Below are positions 61,248 through 64,000 of a DNA stretch of 64,000 nt, one piece after another. The stretch is from NCBI GenBank assembly GCA_964425595.1, contig CAYRMW010000001.1, positions 1 to 64,000 of the forward strand, in the 5' to 3' direction. The position numbers were made by a program, and so were the translations under genes. A model generated the notes under the pieces. It was given only the letters and a program-made list of their open reading frames with translations. It had not been told where the DNA came from and did no database searches. Origin of the DNA: Caccovicinus sp964425595. Its GTDB lineage: Bacteria > Bacillota > Clostridia > Lachnospirales > Lachnospiraceae. Each line of letters starts with the position of its first letter. Positions within the stretch are counted from its first letter, which is position 1.

Positions 61248-62186
61248 TCACTCATCCTGCTTTACGTGGAACAGCGCGTTTACGAAATCGTTCGCGTCAA
61301 ACTTCTGCAGATCGTCGATCTTCTCGCCGATCCCCACATATTTAACCGGGATCCCCAGCTCCGACTGGATGGCTACGGCAATCCCTCCCTTAGCCGTCCC
61401 ATCCAGTTTGGTCAGGATGATCCCCGTGATATCCGCCACTTCCATAAACTGCCTGGCCTGGGCCATGGCGTTCTGTCCGGTGGTCCCGTCCAGGACCACC
61501 AGCGTCTCCCGGTAAGCCTCCGGGTATTCCCTGTCGATGATCCGGTTGATCTTTTTTAATTCCTCCATCAGGTTCTTTTTATTATGCAGGCGGCCCGCCG
61601 TATCGCAGATCAGCACGTCCGCCCGGCGGGACTTAGCCGCCCGGACCGCGTCGTAGACCACAGCAGCCGGATCCGATCCTTCCTGCTGGGCGATGATCTC
61701 CACGCCGGCCCGGTTCGCCCACTCGGTCAACTGCTCGATCGCCGCCGCCCGGAAGGTATCCGCTGCCGCCAGCATGACCTTTCTGCCCTGGTCTTTAAGC
61801 TGACCGGCAAGCTTTCCCACCGAGGTGGTCTTTCCCACGCCGTTTACGCCGATCACCAGTACCACCGAAGTGCGGTTTTCGAATTCATACGCGTTCTCGC
61901 CCAGATTCATCTGCTCCTTGATGCTTTCGATCAGGACTTCCTTGCACTGGGCCGGTTCCTTGATGTGCTGCTCCTTCACCTTACGGCGCAGGTCCTCCAC
62001 GATGGCCATGGTCGCCTGGATCCCCAGATCGCCCATGATCAGCGTCTCCTCGATCTCCTCGTAAAAGTCATCATCGATCGCCGAAAATCCGCTGAAAATC
62101 GAGTCAATGCCGGATACGATGTTATTTCTGGTCTTGGCCAGCCCTTCTACCAGGCGTCCGAAAAATCCCTTCTTTCCCCCGCTCAT
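61248..62186 (-). CDS. ftsY: Signal recognition particle receptor FtsY
   Basis: A 312-residue SRP receptor GTPase docking the ribosome-SRP complex at the membrane. G1 is GVNGVGKTTSVGKLAGQL, with DTFRAAAIEQL, DTAGRLHNKKNLMEEL, TKLDGTAKGG and GIGEKIDDLQKFDANDFV. AAAGGAGG lies 6 nt before the ATG at 62186, favoured over 62192. It follows smc by 12 bp, the usual Firmicute order. Confidence 0.95.
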   Translation of the reverse strand: MSGGKKGFFGRLVEGLAKTRNNIVSGIDSIFSGFSAIDDDFYEEIEETLIMGDLGIQATMAIVEDLRRKVKEQHIKEPAQCKEVLIESIKEQMNLGENAYEFENRTSVVLVIGVNGVGKTTSVGKLAGQLKDQGRKVMLAAADTFRAAAIEQLTEWANRAGVEIIAQQEGSDPAAVVYDAVRAAKSRRADVLICDTAGRLHNKKNLMEELKKINRIIDREYPEAYRETLVVLDGTTGQNAMAQARQFMEVADITGIILTKLDGTAKGGIAVAIQSELGIPVKYVGIGEKIDDLQKFDANDFVNALFHVKQDE

Positions 62187-62198
62187 ACTCATCCTCCT

Positions 62199-64000
62199 TT
62201 ATTTGTCCAGATCCGCTTCAATCAGATTTACGGATACCAGGGTAGAAACCCCCTTCTCCTGCATGGTGATCCCGTACAGCCGGTCCGAGGCCACCATGGT
62301 GCCGCGGCGATGCGTGATCACGATAAACTGCGTGTTGTTCGTCAACTTGTGCAGATAACCGGCAAAGCGGTCCACATTGGAATCATCCAGCGCCGCCTCA
62401 ATCTCGTCCAGCAGACAAAACGGCGACGGTTTTAAGTTCTGAATCGCAAACAGGAGCGCGATGGCTGTCAGGGCCTTCTCGCCGCCGGAAAGCTGCATCA
62501 TGTTCTGCAGCTTCTTCCCCGGCGGCTGGGAGATGATCTGGATCCCGGCTTCCAGGATATCCTCCTCTTCCATCAGTTCCAGCGTACCCCGGCCGCCGCC
62601 GAACAGCTCCCGGAATACCTTGTCAAATTCCCGGCGGATCTTTCCGAACTGCTCCGTAAACTGCCTGCGCATCCCCGCGTCCAGCTCCTCGATGATCTTA
62701 ACAAGGGCGGCTTCCGCCTGCAGCAGGTCCTCATGCTGTCCCTTCAGGAAAGCATAGCGTTCGGAAAGCTCCCTGTAATCTTCAATGGCGTTGACATTGA
62801 CATTCCCCAGCCCGCGAATGGAGGTTTTCCGATCCTCGATCTGCTTTTTTATCTCCGGAAGAGAGACAAGACCGGCATCCCGCAGTTTTTCCGCAGTCGA
62901 GTAAGTCAGCTCATATTCGCTCCACATATAGTTTACCTGATGTTCCAGTTTCTCGTCCAGCTTTTCTTTCTGATTTTGCAGCCGGAAAAGATCCTTGTCC
63001 AGAAGCTGTATCCGTTCCGTCAGTTCTTCACGCTGTTCAAAAAGCGCTTTCCTGCGGTTTCCGGTCTCTTCCCGCAGCGCGTCCTTTGCCGCAATCTCCT
63101 TTTCGATCTCCTCCATCTGTTTTTTTGCCCGGAGGATGGCCTCCTGCACCTGCCCGATTTCGTCCAGGCGCTGACGGATATGGACCTCTGAATCGCTGCT
63201 TCCCTGTTCCAGCCCCGCAAGCTCCTCCTTAAGCTTGCGGATCTCCTCATGGACGCGGCGGATATTATCCTCGATAAAGTTCACTTTCTGCTCGCAGCCG
63301 GCCGTCTCCAGCTGAATGGAAGACAAATCATTCGCCTCCTGCGCCCGTTCCTGCTTCTTTTTCTCAAGCTCCTCCTGCATGCGGGCGATCTCTGCCTCGA
63401 TCCGGCTGTTCTGTCCGTCCAGGGCCGCAATCTGCTGCCCAAGCTCCTCTTTGCTCTCCTTCAGTTTCTCCTGCTGGTCCGCCAGCTGCCGGTATTCCCG
63501 GTCCAGATCCTGTCCGGACTCCCGGATCTCCTTCTTTCGGCCGGTGATCTGGCTGATGCTGATGGTCAGGGTATTATGTTCCAGGGAAGTCTGCTGCTGT
63601 CTGCCCCGTAGTTCTTCCAGATCCGCGCGCACTGCTTTCAGGCTTCCCTCTGCCTTCGTTAATTCCTCCTGGGCATGCTCCGCCGCCTTCGTGGTCTTCT
63701 CACAGGCCGCCTCCAGCTCTTCGATCTCCCGTTTCCTTCCCAGGAGATTGCTGCTGTTTTTAAAGGCGCCGCCGGTCATGGAGCCGCCCGGGCTTAACAG
63801 CTCGCCCTCCAGGGTCACGATCCGCAGGCTGTGCTGGTATTTTTTCGCCAGGCTGATGGCGTGATCAATGCTGTCCGCCACCACAACCCGGCCAAGCAGA
63901 TGCCGGATCAGTCCCTCATACGCCGGGCGGACCCGCACCAGCTGGCTGGCCAGTCCCACCACGCCGGGCTCCGCTAAGGCCTGCTGCTGGTGAAACGTAT
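62199..64000 (-). CDS. smc: Chromosome segregation protein SMC (3' part, runs off the window)
   Basis: The C-terminal ~600 residues of SMC. The frame stays open to 64000: codons before 63962 read TFHQQQALAEPGVVG, which continues into the hinge (VGLASQLVRVRPAYEGLIRHLLG), so no true start is here. A long coiled coil covers about the next 350 residues, followed by LSGGEKALTAIALLFAIQNL (signature) and FCLLDEIEAALDDSNV (Walker B). SMC with ScpAB compacts and separates chromosomes. Complete gene would be about twice this length. Confidence 0.95.
   Translation of the reverse strand, partial: TFHQQQALAEPGVVGLASQLVRVRPAYEGLIRHLLGRVVVADSIDHAISLAKKYQHSLRIVTLEGELLSPGGSMTGGAFKNSSNLLGRKREIEELEAACEKTTKAAEHAQEELTKAEGSLKAVRADLEELRGRQQQTSLEHNTLTISISQITGRKKEIRESGQDLDREYRQLADQQEKLKESKEELGQQIAALDGQNSRIEAEIARMQEELEKKKQERAQEANDLSSIQLETAGCEQKVNFIEDNIRRVHEEIRKLKEELAGLEQGSSDSEVHIRQRLDEIGQVQEAILRAKKQMEEIEKEIAAKDALREETGNRRKALFEQREELTERIQLLDKDLFRLQNQKEKLDEKLEHQVNYMWSEYELTYSTAEKLRDAGLVSLPEIKKQIEDRKTSIRGLGNVNVNAIEDYRELSERYAFLKGQHEDLLQAEAALVKIIEELDAGMRRQFTEQFGKIRREFDKVFRELFGGGRGTLELMEEEDILEAGIQIISQPPGKKLQNMMQLSGGEKALTAIALLFAIQNLKPSPFCLLDEIEAALDDSNVDRFAGYLHKLTNNTQFIVITHRRGTMVASDRLYGITMQEKGVSTLVSVNLIEADLDK

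Noticed and set aside
1..64000. CRISPR arrays, insertion sequences, prophage or tRNA genes
   Set aside because: No spaced direct repeats, transposase or integrase motifs, or tRNA-like TTCRA arms were seen in the short intergenic spaces.

Overview
The window reads as a chromosome segment of a strictly anaerobic, high-GC member of the Bacillota, most likely Lachnospiraceae or a close clostridial relative. The signs are a PPi-dependent phosphofructokinase, two-subunit class I fumarase, ThiT and LysO family transporters, long single-strand operons, strong AGGAGG ribosome sites, and selenium and molybdenum hydroxylase genes of clostridial type. No phage, insertion sequence, CRISPR array, rRNA or tRNA was seen. 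One run of 100 N (7168-7267) is an assembly gap, so linkage of the two sides rests on scaffolding.

Layout. 0.2-4.7 kb: flavodoxin-like reductase, a C_GCAxxG_C_C-Nudix fusion, ilvE and a MATE pump. 4.7-14 kb: molybdenum block, with a YqeC-MocA fusion and a MobA-like/ModE-like fusion, then after the gap one operon (read right to left from a promoter at 13.87 kb): molybdopterin-binding protein, moaC, moaA, MOSC-MogA fusion, modA, modB, modC. 14-31.4 kb (minus): thiT, fumarase subunits, a circularly permuted GH3 glycosidase, a class V PLP enzyme, yqeB, yedF, selD, hyuA, xdhA, a small Se/S-carrier-like gene, ygfK and ssnA. 31.4-36.2 kb (plus, divergent): a YheO-type PAS regulator, ygeX, ygeY and ygeW.

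The 18.7-36.2 kb part, with the molybdenum block, is the main content. It holds ygeX, ygeY, ygeW, ygfK, ssnA, hyuA and a selenium-dependent xanthine dehydrogenase, the gene set linked in recent work to anaerobic uric acid/purine breakdown by gut bacteria. It also carries genes to supply selenium (selD, yedF, yqeB, yqeC, class V PLP enzyme, Se/S-carrier-like) and molybdenum cofactor (modABC, moaA, moaC, mogA, mocA). The two arms diverge from a 290-bp control region whose two -35 boxes lie at the outer ends of an 18-bp inverted repeat. Reading: Mo uptake and cofactor synthesis plus selenophosphate feed the hydroxylase; YgfK, HyuA, SsnA, YgeW, YgeY and YgeX open and dismantle the ring to ammonia and small acids. 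The family assignments are strong; the step order is inference.

36-64 kb is mostly housekeeping: rarA, metallophosphoesterases, tag, a YtcJ-like amidohydrolase, an ArsB/NhaD-like transporter, lysO, an HI0933-type flavoprotein, lysC, purL, PPi-PFK, a sigma-like protein lacking region 4, a LysR regulator, a nuclease-helicase overlapping it tail to tail, a nitroreductase-like lipoprotein, a zinc macrodomain, a ParB-like/BMP fusion, ilvA, ftsY and the 3' part of smc, which runs off the window.
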